Of a stretch of 64,000 nucleotides of DNA, positions 1 through 11,388 are shown piece after piece. Below the pieces are notes generated by a model. The model was not told the origin of the DNA and ran no database searches. It saw only the letters and a list, made by a program, of their open reading frames with translations. The stretch comes from Ceratothoa steindachneri (lineage: Eukaryota > Arthropoda > Malacostraca > Isopoda > Cymothoidae). Every line of letters starts with the position of its first letter. The first letter of the stretch is position 1. Both the position numbers and the translations under genes were made by a program. The DNA is taken from assembly GCA_963969495.1 (NCBI GenBank), contig OZ018317.1, positions 222,030,735-222,094,734 of the forward strand. Direction: 5' to 3'.

Positions 1-589
1 CTTATTTATCCATCCAACTTAAGTCACTTGTTCGTATATCAGTGGCCAAAGGTTTTAGTACGACTCATAAATTTTAGGAAATAAGATAAATGCAGGGTCG
101 AAAAGTTTTTATTTGCATATTAATATGAATAAAACTGTGAAATGAGTAGTAATAATTAGGGATACGTTTAAGTAGCGATGCCTCAGGACACATACGTCGG
201 AAAAACATGGAAAACAACTGGACTGGAAGTCACTTGAAGAGAACACCGAAATCTTAGCACACGCTCCAAACCGACGGCAGTTGCTTATATTAGATGCCAT
301 ATACATAAAGGAAAAACAGCCATAATTAAATATTTAACTAAATGCACAATTCATCTGGCCTTCCTTCCGTCCACCTGCCCTTAATAGTAATCGGTCCCTA
401 TCTTAATCCTTGATCATTATAGAGTCTCAACCATTTGCATGTACCTTCACTTGTTTAAAGCAATTCTATTTCCTATAAATATGTTCGTATAAATGTTAAC
501 TCAACTAATCACGCCCCCCCAACTGTCCTGCATACACTTTTTGTGATATATCCTTCATTCATTCACTAATCACCCTTACTTTGCCGGAC
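1..589. other. Unassigned AT-rich flank
   Basis: No coding pattern, RNA gene or clear repeat was recognised here. It lies 5' of the first transposase relic and should hold that element's 5' terminal inverted repeat, but no partner for the 3' terminus near 1829-1868 was found. Confidence 0.5.
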
Positions 590-1721
590 ATGACAGAAGC
601 AACGCCTGTGAACACAACTAGATCTCAATGGGAGCTCCAGCAAAGAATCTACTGCGTCAAATATTACTACAAGACAGGCTCGTTCAAGGGAGTGCAGGAC
701 ACTTTCGTGAATCAGTTCGAATGTGAAAAAGCCCCATCTAAGAGCAGAATTTAGAACTAGGTTGACCAATTCAAGAACTATGTGACAGTGGAGAACCTCA
801 ATGTAGTCAATGACAACCGTCCATTCCATTCGAGACGCCCCAGGAAGCGTACAGATGAGTTGGTGGTCAAGAGCATGAGAGAGTCAGTTGACCAGAGTCC
901 AAAACGCTCTATACGCAACCGAAGTCAGTCCCTCGGTATTTCCCATGAGACTTGCAGGAGAGTGCTAGTAATGGATGTAGAGACCTACCCATACAGAATA
1001 CAGACGAAGCAGACCCTTACAGCCTCAGACAAGGAACAGAGAAAGGCTATGGCAGTCAAGATAATGGAGAAGATTCAGGAAACCCCAACTTTCCTTAACC
1101 TCCTTTGGACCTCAGATGAAGCTCACTTCCATCTTGAAGGAAAGGTAAACTCGAGGACAAATGTCTTTTGGGGAACTTCCAGACCAAATGGGGTAGCCAC
1201 CCAGCCCCTACACTCCCCTAAGTGCACGGTATGGACTGTAATCTCAGCCAGAGGCATCATCGGACCATTTTTCTTCGAGGAATCTGGCGCGACAGTGACA
1301 GTTACCAAGGAGCTGTATGTTGAAGTCCTCAAATCCTTCAAGAGGGAGCTGCAGATCCTGTTCCCGTCGCTTATGGGAAAGTTCTGGTTCCGAAAAGATG
1401 GAGCAAGCTCTCCCACCTCAAACCTGTCCCGATATTGGCTGAAAGAGAACTTTGGTGGCCGTGTGATCAGTCTCAAGACTGATTTTGAGTGGGCACCTCA
1501 CAGCCCAGACCTTAGCGCCCCCAGGTTTCTTTCTCTGAAGCTACCATACAGATAGAGTGTACGCAGGGAGACCCAGGACCATCACGGAACTCAAGGAAGC
1601 CATTAGGAAGGAGATCAGAGCCATTAGTCGGTCGGTTTGTAAGGACGTCATGGACAACTTTGTGCTGCACCTCAAGAAATGCCCCGAGCTAAATGGAGGT
1701 CATCTCGAACACGTGCTCTAG
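590..1721 (+). pseudogene. Tc1/mariner-superfamily (Tc3-like) transposase, decayed
   Basis: A DDE/D transposase of the Tc1/mariner superfamily would cut and paste its element at TA sites in the nucleus. The likely original start is the ATG at 590 (MTEATPVNTTRSQW), in frame with the long open stretch from 782. Two TAG stops (752-754, 758-760) interrupt the N-terminal helix-turn-helix region. The first catalytic Asp is in LLWTSDEAHFHLEG, the second in FRKDGASSPTSN, and the third acidic residue in APHSPDL, about 36 residues later. A frameshift near 1530 moves the C-terminus to another frame (DRVYAGRPRTITELKEAIRK ... GGHLEHVL), ending at 1721. The total of about 375 codons is normal for the group. 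It cannot be active as it stands. The superfamily is secure; the exact clade is not. Confidence 0.85.
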
Positions 1722-1828
1722 AATGAAGAAGAAAAGTTCGAATACTTTCATGTTTTGATATGATGTTTTAAACTAGTTATCACCAAAACTTCATTCAATA
1801 CTTGCAGAAAATTAAGAAACGAGGCCTA

Positions 1829-1868
1829 TCGAAAGTTGGGGCCCGTTTTTGGGCGGTGACCCTGTATA
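1829..1868. repeat. Putative 3' terminal inverted repeat of the Tc3-like element
   Basis: About 110 bases after the transposase stop, a GC-richer stretch ends in GGGCGGTGACCCTGTATA, a plausible transposon terminus abutting a TA. No complementary 5' copy was found upstream of 590, so the element is probably truncated on that side. Confidence 0.35.
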
Positions 1869-1955
1869 TTCTCCTCAAAATCAACAAGAATTAACAAAGT
1901 AAAAAAATGCCAAAAGATGTAATATAATTAACGAATAACAGATAAGTAAATAGAG

Positions 1956-2600
1956 CTATATAAATATTACAGCAACACGAAACTGATACAGGAATCTCAA
2001 GTGGCATGTCGAGAGTCCCTTGGCAGTGATGAGAGCATTTATTCTTCTATGGATGCTCTCCAAGAGGATGCGACAACTGAGGAGTGTGATGTTGGCCCAC
2101 TCCTTGGGGATGACTGCCTTCATTTGCTCATTGGAGGATGGCTGACGACGTCTTACGGCATCTAACGTTGCCTGGGGTCGAGAACAACTGGAACGTGGAC
2201 TCGTCGGACCATAAGATACGTCCACACAGACACATGGTTCAGTTGGGGTGAGCACTTTACTAAGCCAGTCGAAGTCGCTTCTGCTGAAGGTTTATCAAAG
2301 GCTTTTAGCGGGCTTTACGTGACTTCAGGACTTGTAAAAGCCCTCAACGACGTACTTTTCTAACGAATGCATTAACCTTGCTGCCCTCTGTCCATGCATG
2401 TTTCAGCTAGATTGTGTCCCAGGATAGTCTAGATCGAGGTTGGTCATGGATGTTTTCCCTTTTTTTAATCCTCTTCAAAACTTCTGCGACACCAGAATGT
2501 AGTCCGTCTACCTTCCGGGCGATCTCTCGACAGGTGAAGATTCCTCGTGTAACGTGTGTATCAGATTTCTTTCATCACGTGTCTTCGTCATTAGCATATT
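1956..2600 (-). pseudogene. Tc1-like transposase relic, internally deleted
   Basis: Minus-strand translation in shifting frames gives the parts of a Tc1 transposase in order. An N-terminal helix-turn-helix stretch reads FTCREIARKVDGLHSGVAEV and then DQPRSR (about 2590-2430). The first catalytic block is ILWSDESTFQLFST (about 2215-2170). The C-terminal tail has EQMKAVIPKEWANI and LLESIHRRINALITAKG (about 2140-2010). The region holding the second and third catalytic acids is missing between RRRQ and the tail, so the copy is deleted as well as frameshifted. It is a different Tc1 lineage from the plus-strand relic next to it. The superfamily call is firm; boundaries are approximate. Confidence 0.75.
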
Positions 2601-2619
2601 TCGTCATTATCTGACTCTG

Positions 2620-3386
2620 TCAACCTGGCTTAGCATTAACCAACAATTTTTTAGACATTTTTACTGCAACACACGTATACTGATACAAAGATTCCATACA
2701 TTTCAATAGCATCGTCAGTTTCAATATTTCAAAAAAAGTTATAAAAGGAAGCTTGTACTTTTCTTTTGTTTTCCAGATGCATTGGACACATGCATTGGAC
2801 ACATCAAAATATTCATTGACATACCCAAGGTTTAAAAACTCCAGGTGTCCTAAAACTTTTGGCTGCAGCACTACTTCTGTGACATATCATTCGCGTTTCA
2901 ATCTGTTTACTCTCAAGTGCAGCACTATAATTCATAATCAAATGATTCAACCAATTATTCATATTTCTTAGTTTCGTACCCTTTATTAAAATTTATTCAT
3001 TTTAACCAAAAACTATTAACTGTACTGTGCACATCGCAGTTGTGTAATCTAAGCTTAACTTAGGTAGTTCAATCAATCCTCAGACCCTAAGCATCGCTAA
3101 CGTTGCTACACATGGTTGTTGAAAGGCATTATAATATTATTGAATCCATTGCTTCAAGATTTTGATTTTTATAATAAAAAGGCCCTTCCTACGAAAACAA
3201 AATGTCTGATTTACCTGATTTTTGGGAAGACAGAAAAGATAGCAGAATGTAACAGAGGAACATACAAAAAAATATATACACATATATGTATGTCGTGGGA
3301 AGTTTGGTATTTTTGTCTCACAATTGTGTGAATATTTCGCAGTCGCAGGTTAAAATAAAATCTTCCCGCCTTATACGGATACTTAG
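2620..3386. other. Unassigned; possible Tc1 5' terminal region
   Basis: AT-rich with no convincing coding signal. The stretch near 2840-2872, read on the minus strand (GCAGCCAAAAGTTTTAGGAC), could be the outer terminus of the adjacent Tc1-like element, but no matching copy was found at its other end. A tandem TGCATTGGACACA duplication lies at about 2777-2802. Confidence 0.35.
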
Positions 3387-3388
3387 TA

Positions 3389-3413
3389 CGAGGAGCGGTC
3401 AATAAGTTTTGCA
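3389..3413 (+). repeat. Mariner left terminal inverted repeat
   Basis: Complementary to 4651-4675 with about two differences; flanked by TA. This is the transposase-binding end of the mariner. Confidence 0.9.
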
Positions 3414-3470
3414 ATTCGGATATAAGGAAACGATATATGAGGAAAAGTGTTTTATAATTTTTCAATATAA

Positions 3471-4497
3471 CTACCCTCGACCCTCGACTTCAATGCACTT
3501 GCGCCACTTGTCCCTGAGGCTTCGAATTCCCGACAACCAGAAATCTCCCGACTGCTGTTCAATCTACTCCTGGACGGCGAGCTGGACATCTTTATCGTCC
3601 CCAAACCGGCGTCCACGCAGTGCAGCTTTGAGCTGGTGGAATAAAAAGTAGTCACTAGGGGCCAGATCTGGACTGTAGGGTGGATGGTTGAGAGCCTCGA
3701 ATCCGCACTTGCACAACTCTGGCCTTGTGGGGAGGGGCATTGTCGTGGAGGAACAGGACACTGCGTGTCAACTTGCCGCGCTGCTTCTGACGGATGCACT
3801 TCTTCAACCCAGCCAGTTCCTCGGCGTAATATTGGCATGTGATGGTCCTTCCACGAGGCGCATAGTCCACCATCAACACTCCCTCAAAATCCCAGAAGAT
3901 GGTGGCCATTATCTTCCCGGCTGAGGGTTGGGTCTGAAACTTGATGGGGGTCGGAGAGCCCCTGTGCTTCCAGGTCATGCTTTCGAGCTTGGTCTCGGGA
4001 TCCCAGTGATGGACCCACGTTTCATCACCTGTCACTATGCGTGACTCGAATCTCGCCGGGTCTTGGTTGTACAGGAGCAGCAGCTCCTCCAAACTTTGAC
4101 GATATTAAAGTCGATCATATGGCATGAGGTTTCTAGGGACCCAACGGGCAGAGACCTTGGTCATGGCCAAATTGTCGTGGATGATGTTGATAACACTTCC
4201 ATGTGATATTCCAAGTTTTCGCTCGATTTCTTAGACCTTCACACCTCGATTTTCGAGGATCATTCTCTCCACACGGGCCATATTATCCTCGTTGGTCACG
4301 TCGGACGGGCGTCTTATACGGGGGTCATCTTCAAGGGACTCATGACCATGGCGGAACTCCGTATTCCAGCGAGCAATGGTTGCATAGGAAGGGGCTGTGT
4401 CGGTGTACACTGCAACCATGCGTTCATGGATCTCTTTTGCATTCTTGCCTTCCTTGGTCCAAAATTTGATCACTACGCGGTGCTCAACCTTCTCTAT
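3471..4497 (-). pseudogene. Mariner transposase (DD34D type), decayed
   Basis: The N-terminus reads EKVEHRVVIKFWTKEGKNAK, with ATA where ATG is expected, so the start is probably mutated. The paired helix-turn-helix DNA-binding domain follows (ERKLGISHGSVINIIHDNL), with a TAA stop just before it at about 4230. The catalytic domain shows VTGDETWVHHWDPETK (first Asp), FLHDNAPPHKA (second Asp) and HPPYSPDLAPSDYFLF (third Asp), the mariner DD34D signature. There is a second stop near 4100, and a frameshift near 3715 separates the second and third Asp blocks. Total length is about 342 codons, close to the usual 345. It fills the mariner between its terminal repeats. Identification is firm; the subfamily is not assigned. 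Confidence 0.93.
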
Positions 4498-4650
4498 TGT
4501 TGAAAAATTTGTGACTGACGATCTGCGATCAGCTACTGCTTGTTAAATAGACGAGGCAGGAGCGTGCGGCTGCAGGTCCTGACCTATCAAAACTTGGCCT
4601 AACTCCCCCACAAACAGCCATCCATCTTCCTCTGTTTTGCCCTACCGATT

Positions 4651-4675
4651 CGCAAAACTTATTGACCGCCCCTCG
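4651..4675 (-). repeat. Mariner right terminal inverted repeat
   Basis: Inverted partner of 3389-3413, followed by the TA duplication at 4676-4677. Confidence 0.9.
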
Positions 4676-4677
4676 TA

Positions 4678-6180
4678 TGAATCATAGATAATCTGATCTA
4701 ACTTAACCTAACACCTAATTTTTACAAACCAAATTTAACCAAATATAACCTGATTACCTTACGATAAGATTGACAAATTCTGCATAGTTCATAGTAATTT
4801 GTACGGTCTCTCTTTCCTTGTCAGTAAGAGTTCCTTGACTAATTTTTGGCGGACCCGAGGTGCTAGTTATGTGAATAGGAGTGACGTCGCACGTGAAGAT
4901 CAAACACTCAACTGTTACTGTTTTTTTGGTAAGGAGGGTCGTGTTGCTTATAACTAAAAATGTCTAGGTTTAAAATGGCTTCGGAAATTCGTAGACGAAT
5001 GTATATTCTGTTTTAATCGAATAAAGATTGTTTGAATATGGAAAAATCAATAGTTTTTAATACGTTCTAGCGACATTTTCCAAATTGTTTTTCACTTTAT
5101 TTCGTTTTTTTACGATGTTTTCCACTAAACAGTCGTCTTTTGTTTTCTTGCAAAGTTTCTGTCCTCGGAAGTCATGAAATGAAGTATCCAAACTCACACA
5201 TTTGGTTTCGATAAGGTTGACTGTCATACACGTAACCTCACTACATATATCTTTGCACAAAGAAACATACACAACCCACTAGGTTATCCAAAGCCTGGAG
5301 CGCCCAACACCGCCAAATTAACAGCTCAACCTGACTTTCCCCCGTGCCATCTCCCTCCAAGCACTTAAAAATTACACCAAATCGGCTTGACTGATAACAC
5401 AACTACCAGACCCGTTGCCTTTGGAATCAGGATGCAACTCATCACGCACTCATAACATACGCTTACTCATACAAATCGGTTATAACTACTGAAAAACAGA
5501 GTGTTGTATTTCGAGCAGAAACCTGTTTTGACTTGACCATTGAGTCTCACAGGGAAGGAGGTGATCTTTACGATGGCTACATCACAACTAACAACAAGGT
5601 TAACTCCAGCACATTTAATTATCCCTTATCATCTTCCAGATCCTTCTCTGCCCCTAGATGACTTTTCTACTTCCTTTTAATCGCCTTCGAGAATTTGTCC
5701 TTCTACCTCCCCGTTTATTTCTCTCAAACGACTTCGATTTGGAAGAGAGGATTTTATATATTATGTAAGTAGGGTCAATTCATAAGCAATCACTCTATTA
5801 TTTTTTAATAGCACTCAGCTATCCATGACTCGACACGATAGGATGGACGAAAACTCTCCGTTTTCACAACAGTATTTTTTATAAAAATAAACTTTTCAGT
5901 GACATAATTATTTGACTTAATGAGACCTTGACCTGTTGCACTAAGTCACTCTGAACTGATTGAATGCCTACATTACCAAGCTGGTACCATAAATTCCGCC
6001 TGTAACAAAGTAGTCGCGAGCCTGTGAGCAATTATGAGTGTTATGGGCAAAGCAAAATGGCAATGCGAGATAAAGAATAAGTATCTAAAGTATGGTTTGT
6101 TGGTATGATAGCGTGTGTGTAAATTTTCATGTGTGATTCGCCGGTCTTGTAATATAATCAGTTTCAATATGTGATTAGAT
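4678..6180. other. Unassigned intergenic sequence
   Basis: No transposon protein, RNA gene or conserved motif was recognised. Short CCTAAC-like strings near 4700 are too few to be a telomeric repeat. Confidence 0.5.
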
Positions 6181-6184
6181 TACT

Positions 6185-6945
6185 GGTGTAGCGTACGAGA
6201 AGTTTAGGCGAGCGGCTTAAAAGCTTCACTTGAATGAGTCTTTTTTTGAGAGTCAGGATGGCCGAGTGGTTTCGCCGCTCGCTAACAGTGGTCCAGCTAC
6301 GCGGTAGTTGTTTACAACTCGCCTACGCTATTATTTATATTTGACCCTTTTCCTATCTACAATGGTGCCCAGACCTGGAAGGGAAAGCGTTCGCCCTTGG
6401 ATAACATTTCCAAACGGGTTCTCTTCATTTCTTCATTCACACCCTGCTTCTAAGAGGAGGGTTGCGTAACATACGGGAAGCGCAGGCTAGCGGCTTAAAA
6501 GCTTATCTTGAATGAGTGTTTTTAAGACTCAGGATGGCCGAGTGCTTTCTCCGCTCGCTAACAGTGATCCAGGGACGTGGGAAGCTGTTTACAACTCACC
6601 TACGCTATTATTTTTCTTTTCCCCTTTTCCTACTCTTCTCTATCTACAATAGTGCCCAGACCCGGAAGGGGGAGCGTTCACCCTTGGATAACATTTACAA
6701 ATGGATTCTCTTCATTTCTTGATTCACGCTCCGCTTCTAGGAGGGGTGTTGCGTAGCGTATGAGAAGTGCAGGCGAGCGGCGTAAAAGCTTCGCTTGAAT
6801 GAGCCTCTTTGAGACTTAGGATGGTGTAGTGGTTTCGCCGCTCGCTAACAGTAGTCCAGCGACGTGGGAAGCTGTTTGCAACTCGCCAATGCTATTCTTT
6901 TTCTTTACCTCTTTTCCTACTTTCCTCTATCTACACTGGAGTTTA
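6185..6945 (+). repeat. Three-unit tandem array with tRNA-like A boxes
   Basis: Three diverged units start at about 6190, 6470 and 6755, with periods of about 278 and 287 bp measured from the shared AGCGGCTTAAAAGCTT-like motif (6211, 6489, 6776). Each unit holds a tRNA A-box-like block: TGGCCGAGTGG at 6259-6269, TGGCCGAGTGC at 6535-6545 and TGGTGTAGTGG at 6822-6832. After it come CGCCGCTCGCTAACAG and, about 50 bases on, a degenerate B-box position (GTTTACAACTCGCC). The layout suits a Ser/Leu-type tRNA-derived SINE head amplified in tandem. The B box is poor, so pol III transcription is unproven. Confidence 0.7.
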
Positions 6946-7165
6946 AAAGACATTTTCTGTGTGAGATTTTTCGTTTAAGATGCCTGCGAATTTAATTTTA
7001 CCATTGTCATATTCAACGCCTAATCTTTAGGAAAATTTTAGCGATCTATGTTTTGAATAAATGTCCAGTGGTGGTTCTTCTATGTGATATCGGAGTTCGG
7101 CGAAATAGACTTTTATTGAAGGTTTATTTTGATGATTGTGATTTACTTGGCCTATGACGAAGTTT

Positions 7166-7435
7166 AAGTCAGGATTTTTAGGTTTATAGGTTTTATTTGA
7201 GATGTGAAAAAGGCTAAGTCAGGGTACTTAGAGTTGTTGGTTTTATTTGATAAGTTTGAGCTATTTGACATGTGACAAATTTTGGGTCAAGTTGCTTAGG
7301 TTTTGGGGTTTTATTTGATAAGTGTGAGTTATTTTACGTGGAACTATTTTAGGTAACTTAGTTTAGGTTACTTGGTTGTTTTTAATTGGTAAGTGCATGA
7401 CATATTTTATGTGTGATAAAGATAAGATCCTTTTA
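7166..7435 (+). repeat. Degenerate minisatellite, about 67-bp period
   Basis: Four loosely matching units begin near 7166, 7216, 7284 and 7351. Each has a head like AAGTCAGG..CTTAGG, then GGTTTTATTTGATAAG, then a TGTGA-rich end. The last two periods are 67-68 bp; the first unit is shortened. There is no coding potential. Confidence 0.6.
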
Positions 7436-8170
7436 TAGGCCTCACTCTCACTGCTAGTATTACACTGCATGGCAGGAGGACCTATTTTCGCATGTTTTGA
7501 TGTCTCTCCAAAATTAACGAGAGCATTGAATACTGGAAGTAAGTTTGGAGCACGATTAATTTATACTCTTTACTCTGGAAAGTTGCAAGTAAAGAGATTT
7601 TATTTGGTGTTTTATAACAAAAAGTAATTAATTGAACGATATTAATTAGCTATACAAAATATTATAGTAACATGAAATATATGATTAATCTCTTTAATGA
7701 GAATTAGCTCCATTTTACTTCACTGAATTTATTTACTTTACTTTAGGCACTGTGAAAACACTGTAATTATATGGGAATTGATAATTAATTATGCTTCTCA
7801 CCGTATATTAAACTTTGCAAACGCGTGGACCGAATTAAATGGTCGTTAAGTTAGTGAAGTTAAACCGGAAATGCGTTCGGAAAACTTGTCGGCAATTGAG
7901 AAAGTAGCTTCGAAATGCGAAGAATATCATCGGGACCATTAGCAGGGGAATGTAAGCTAGGAGATGAGCAGGGGACGAGATCGTCAGTATGACAGGCGTT
8001 AATTAGATTCCAGGAGAGAGGAAGCTGCTTCGTGGCGCAGAGGCAACGTCTAATCTTCTTAGCGTGTGTAGAAAGTGACTCTGGACTTGATTGTCGTAAA
8101 TAATCTTAGATGCTTCTGACAAGCCGGTTTATCCATTCACAAATTTGGCTAGTCTGGCTTGACCCATTTT
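7436..8170. other. Unassigned AT-rich sequence
   Basis: No gene or repeat was recognised. A short string near 8090 (ATTGTCGTAAATAAT) resembles the start of the LTR-like repeat at 16898 and may be a fragment of it. Confidence 0.4.
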
Positions 8171-8587
8171 TGTCAAAAATGATTCGCCAGCATATATGTT
8201 TACTTCTACCCTAAATGAGTGGGCGCTTAAGGTCAAATGAGTGACCTTGGCTCAATTCTGATCGCAAGAGAAATGGGAGTAAAACTGGGGGAGGGGAGAA
8301 CAACCTTCCCAAAATGAGTGCGAGGAATATAATAACAAACAATAAATTGCGGTTGGCCGTTACTAACCTAATGAAAACTGCGGGCTATAAGACTTATGAA
8401 AAGGTAGAAGCAAAAATAAACTTTAATAATTTACACAGAATATACAATAAATATTTAGAATGAAATAATGGCAATGGATAATCGAGGTTTACAATATTCG
8501 ATCTAACAGAGCTACTTGAAGCGAACAGGCGCAAGCTCTACGTGAGCTTTCGGGAAGTTATAACAAGCCTCGGTACGTATGTACACA
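8171..8587 (+). repeat. LTR-like direct repeat, left copy
   Basis: This 417-bp block matches 16898-17321 in the same orientation, beginning TGTC and ending TACACA, so it has the TG...CA ends of an LTR. Shared stretches include GTTTACTTCTACCC, AATGAGTGACCTT, GCGGTTGGCCGTTACTAA and TCGATCTAACAGAGCTACTT. On the plus strand a TATA-like GCTATAAG and downstream AATAAA motifs sit in promoter then poly(A) order. That suggests the LTR belongs to a plus-strand element, opposite to the gypsy genes beside it. It may be one of two solo LTRs, or the 3' LTR of the intervening gypsy. Confidence 0.6.
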
Positions 8588-9702
8588 GTTAGAGATGACT
8601 GGCAAGGATGCCACAATGATTCCTCTCAGGCTGGCTTGGGTTCGAGGCTTTAAGAGATGAAACGGGGAACAGTTGGTTATTCGAGTGATTTTAACGATAG
8701 TGAGTTTAACCTCTAGTAGTAACACTAACTGCAGGGAGCATTCGTGCCAAACGCAATGTACCGAAACCAAGGATGGGTCAATTGACTGGGGCTCACATCC
8801 TTTGGTATAATTCTTGCCTTCGTGCTCGTAAGGAAGCGGAGCTCGATCGAGAATGAAGTATCTCGTTGAGAGTGGCATGCATATACTGTCGATGCCCAAT
8901 TGGACTAACAATATATAGGGAACCGCCGGAACAGTTACTGCCTCAGGCCAAGGGGGGGGAGGGGGAGTCTCTCCTCGATTAAACACGGCGTTGATGGATA
9001 GGAAGTACCCCCGTGGGGATTTCTTGATAACGCCCCGGGAGGCGGCAGAGGCGCTCGTTTGACATTCCGATCCCTCTCTTATCGATGAAAGCAGTTTGAT
9101 ATTCGGACTGTTCCTTCGGCTTTCGCTCGGCGTCGCCTGACCACGGGGTTTCGACGGGGCACATGGCGGCACGGAACCTCCTTAATTTTCAACTCCTCCA
9201 TTCCCAAGATGTTACTCTTAAAAAAAGAGTTACATCTGACAACCACTGGATGGATATTAAAAGTCTCAAATTTTTCCGACTTCAGTGGGAGGGGGGGTGG
9301 ACAATGGGGGGATACTTGACATTAGTCGATTCGAGCTTTAAGGGCTTGGGCATATTTACGTACATAGTATCCAGGAACACAAGCAATAAGTGAATTCAAC
9401 ACAGACCAAGAACAAATGGGCTACAAGAACTAACGTTAGTTCAAATGGGGCTTGATTACCTCAGGTCAATAACGACCTAGAGCTACACAACAAATAACAT
9501 ACACAAAACATTGAAAAAAAACACAATAGAAAAGATACAAAAGGGAAATATAAAATGCAGTGAATTAATTGATCCAAACGATACAAATGGTTACCGGATC
9601 GTTCTTAATTTGTGAACAAAGAAGTTTATTGTCCGATATATACAACATTTTAAACAAAAGGAAACAAAATCCAACATAAAATTTAAAAGCACAAAATATA
9701 TT
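8588..9702. other. Unassigned; possible gypsy 3' region
   Basis: This region lies beyond the end of the RNase H domain of the minus-strand gypsy. A 204-codon minus-strand open stretch (8558-9172) shows no recognisable domain and is probably chance. G-rich runs lie near 8948-8966 and 9286-9320. No clear polypurine tract was found next to the LTR-like repeat. Confidence 0.4.
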
Positions 9703-11000
9703 CTAGATTAGCTTTAGTAGTTTAAGTGGGTTCCTACTCAGGATATCTGCAACACAATTTTCGGACCCTTTTATATAAATAATTTTAAATTGATACTCCT
9801 GGATGTATAACCTCCAACGCATAAGGCGACCATTGTTGTTTTTTACATTTCGCAAATATGCGAGGGGCTTGTGATCCGTTTCTACAAGGAACTCCTTACC
9901 AAATAAATACATTCTAAATTTTTGTATGGAACATATAATTGCAAGAACCTCTATTTCGATGAAGGCTTAATTTTTCTCACGCGGGAGAAGCTTACGGCTT
10001 GCGTAGGTGACGGGGTAATTATCGCTATCATCGCTATACTGGAGTAAAACGCAACCTAACCCTTCGTTACTGGCATTGCTTATGATATTGAATAGCTTAT
10101 TAGGGTTGGGGAGCCGAAGAATAGGGGCGGAAGCTAATTTTGCCTACAGCTGATCGAAGTGGTAGATAGCTAATGCGGACCAGAGAAGCTTTCCCAGGGA
10201 CTTCTTTTACAGCAAGTCACACAAGGGCGCCAAGAGCGAGGCGAAATGGTAGACGAAGCGGTGGTATAAAGAAAACGAACCCATGAAGGATCTTAGCTGC
10301 TTCTTATTGGACGGACGGGATATTTCCCCAATGGCGCGGATTTATTGTCCTCCTGGGTTTCCAATTGGATTTTCCCAATGCAAAAGCCAAGGTAGTCAAT
10401 CGTACCATCAGCAAAATGGCACTTGCTGTGGACGATTGTGAATCCGTGCTCACGCAAACGACGCAGCAGGGCCTGGAGGGTGATCACGTGATGGTCCCAC
10501 TCCTGAGTTGTCACGTAAATAAAAAGGTACGTTTGCCAACCCGTTTAACATTCTACGAATCATGCGGTTGTAATTACTACAAGCTGTCACTAAGCCAAAG
10601 AGGAAACGGCGGAACTGCATTAAACCTTTGTCTGTGGAGAAAGCCGTGTATCTCTTTACACTTTCTTTAAGGGGAATTTGATAATAATCTTTACATAGGT
10701 CCAATTCGTTAATGTAATTGGCCTCTTCAAAGAGATTTAGATTTTGGTCGATCAAGAGGATAGGCTCAGCATCGAACAAGGTTACCGAATTAAGTTTTCG
10801 AAAATCGACGCACAGCCTATATCACTCGTCTGAATTCTTTACCAACACAGTGTGGAAACAGTAACTAGATTGAGATGGTTCTATTATCTTTAATTTTAAC
10901 AATTTAGTAACTTCTGCGTTGAAGACCTCTCTTAAATGGATGGGCAGAGGCTACGGTTTGGATCGAACAGGCTCCAGGGTGGTTAAAATAATATGCTCAA
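9703..11000 (-). pseudogene. Gypsy reverse transcriptase and RNase H, decayed
   Basis: RT motifs on the minus strand: IIEPSQSSYCFHTVLVKNS, a stop, then RLCVDFRKLNSVT, LDLCKDYYQIPLKESVKRYT and RRFLFGLVTACSNYNRMIR. After LANVPFY the frame changes, and the polymerase box expected as YVDD appears only as FIYVTTQEWDHH, so the catalytic Asp pair is lost. The thumb follows (HSKCHFADGTIDYLGFCIGK), then the tether and RNase H (EGLGCVLLQYSDDSDNYPV, FLVETDHKPLAYLR, SENCVADILSRN). Complete in domain content but inactive. Confidence 0.9.
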
Positions 11001-11388
11001 ACTGAGGGACACAGCCGGGAATCTCGGAGATCACGTCTCCAAAGTGACTCAGTAGCTGCTGCAGCTGACTTTTCCAAGCGGGAGGCAGCTGGGCGTTAAC
11101 CTCTAAGTCGAATGAATGGGAATCGGTGGCGCTGGGCACGGTGGGCAAAGGGTACTCCTTGTCCTGTTCTATGCAAGCCACTTGCACCCCATTTAGCGGA
11201 TGTAGGGGGTAGTCTACTTTCATGACCGACTCCTCATCAATAGCCACAATATTATTGATGCAAGCTTGGCGGTGGTACCTCTTGAGCATGTTCACGTGGT
11301 ACAACTTGTCTCCAGACGGAGTTCGAATGAGATAGTCAACGGGGCCGCCAATTTCGATGACGGGGAAGAACCCCTTCCATTGACTCAA
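10951..11388 (-). pseudogene. Integrase C-terminus fused to RT N-terminus
   Basis: One uninterrupted 145-codon stretch begins with the integrase C-terminal module (GPVDYLIRTPSGDKLYHVNM, then LKRYHRQ). It passes through an acidic linker into the leader of the RT (QLQQLLSHFGDVISEIPGC, then FEHIILTTLEPVRSKP). Because both flanking domains share one frame, the integrase-then-RT order is native to the element and not a rearrangement of two copies. Confidence 0.85.

Larger units (their letters stand above)
3389..4675 (-). mobile_element. Full-length mariner element
   Basis: The two ends are inverted repeats of about 25 bp (3389-3413 and 4651-4675) sharing CGAGG(A/G)GCGGTCAATAAG with one clear internal mismatch. 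TA dinucleotides stand directly outside at 3387-3388 and 4676-4677, the expected mariner target duplication. The length of 1287 bp is typical of mariner. The only gene is the minus-strand transposase, which is broken, so the copy could at best be moved in trans. Confidence 0.92.

Noticed and set aside
8558..9172. 204-codon minus-strand open stretch
   Set aside because: No motif, proline/serine-rich with a poly-Pro run from a G tract, and another frame overlaps it; chance is the simpler explanation.
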